Assembly: GCA_021405325.1 (NCBI GenBank)
Contig: QWII01000007.1
Span: forward strand, 1-64,000
Origin: Caldilinea sp. CFX5
GTDB taxonomy: Bacteria > Chloroflexota > Anaerolineae > Caldilineales > Caldilineaceae
Length of the DNA stretch: 64,000 bases
Direction: 5' to 3'
Shown piece after piece: positions 63,722 to 64,000 of the stretch; position 1 is the first letter of the stretch, and each line of letters opens with the position of its first letter. The position numbers and the translations under genes were made by a program. The notes beneath the pieces were generated by a model that worked only from the letters and a program-made list of their open reading frames with translations, did not search any database and was not told where the DNA came from.

Positions 63722-64000
63722 ATGAAGCTGCGATTCTACATCGATCCTGTAACTGATCTTCCGCATATTTATAAGCACAATGTTGACGAAGACGAAGTTT
63801 GGGATATACTGACAAGCCCAGAAGAGATCCGTCGCAATAAGGATGACTCTAAGATTGCCATTGGTCAGACTCAAACTGGGCGTTACTTACGGGTAATCTT
63901 CAAGGTTGATACAGTAAATCGTGCGCTCTTTGTAATCACTGCCTACGAGCTTGACGGCAAACCGTTACTGGCATATCGTCGACGGAAAGAAAAGAAGAAA
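63722..64000 (+). CDS. DUF4258/BrnT-like small protein, runs to the right edge
   Basis: 93 codons from the ATG at 63722 to the last base with no stop. The sequence KLRFYIDPVTDLPHIYKHNV, then GQTQTGRYLRVIFKVD and FVITAYELDGKPLLAYRRRK matches small BrnT/DUF4258-type toxin-like proteins, which normally end right after such a basic tail, so only the stop codon may be outside. It lies 13 bp after the XisI-like gene, probably co-transcribed. Confidence 0.75.
   Translation, partial: MKLRFYIDPVTDLPHIYKHNVDEDEVWDILTSPEEIRRNKDDSKIAIGQTQTGRYLRVIFKVDTVNRALFVITAYELDGKPLLAYRRRKEKKK

Overview
The window looks like a chromosome segment from a Chloroflexota bacterium (Anaerolineae/Caldilineae type). This is an inference, not a database result. 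It rests on moderately high GC, a wealth of very large secreted repeat proteins (DUF11, Calx-beta, choice-of-anchor, cadherin-like, Rhs/YD), and a recurring YLPL(I/V)-type peptide at protein ends. It also rests on a peptide-type ABC system, a NACHT ATPase, Rpn/DUF4351-type proteins and many small toxin-antitoxin-like genes. I saw no rRNA, tRNA, CRISPR array, transposase or integrase.

Layout. 1-9.5 kb: an Rpn/PD-(D/E)XK-like gene running off the left edge, a secreted M4-type metallopeptidase divergent from a caspase-like peptidase, and an ABC exporter. 9.8-21.2 kb: a D-2-hydroxyacid dehydrogenase, a lipoprotein convergent with a heme-motif secreted protein whose stop codon seems lost in a heptamer repeat array, a 1,564-aa beta-helix/beta-propeller secreted protein, a MarR-GNAT fusion and an orphan DUF4351 tail. 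21.3-26.2 kb: a second ABC exporter, a His/Gly-rich membrane protein, an old-yellow-enzyme reductase and a PhzF isomerase. 26.4-32 kb: a four-gene sarcosine-oxidase-like set (soxA, soxG, soxB, soxD) interrupted by an alpha/beta-hydrolase pseudogene and an inverted DUF4058 gene.

32-37.6 kb: an accessory patch. A broken DUF1016 gene and an intact vanadium-haloperoxidase gene are followed by three small-gene cassettes (AF2212-like antitoxin with a frameshifted PIN toxin; HicB/HicA; a DUF2283-like protein). Each cassette is followed by a decayed copy of the same haloperoxidase 3' end. 37.6-50.2 kb: one giant Rhs protein (about 4,210 aa) with an AT-rich, probably imported C-terminal tip. 50.6-56.3 kb: an HTH-NACHT-multi-TM ATPase, a deleted AAA/PD-(D/E)XK pseudogene and a TPR lipoprotein. 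56.7-64 kb: a peptide-type ABC ATPase, a membrane-anchored BNR-repeat protein, a peptide-type solute-binding protein, then XisI-like and DUF4258/BrnT-like small genes at the right edge.

The two most unusual signals lie outside ordinary gene content. (1) Long, nearly perfect inverted repeats occupy most intergenic spaces. Many start within a few bases of a stop codon, one contains both stop codons of a convergent pair, and two copies 31 kb apart differ only by compensated changes. Some are built from 7-bp tandem units. (2) The haloperoxidase 3' end recurs with nearly the same boundary between toxin-antitoxin-like cassettes, either as relics of a tandem gene family or as a repeatedly used insertion point.
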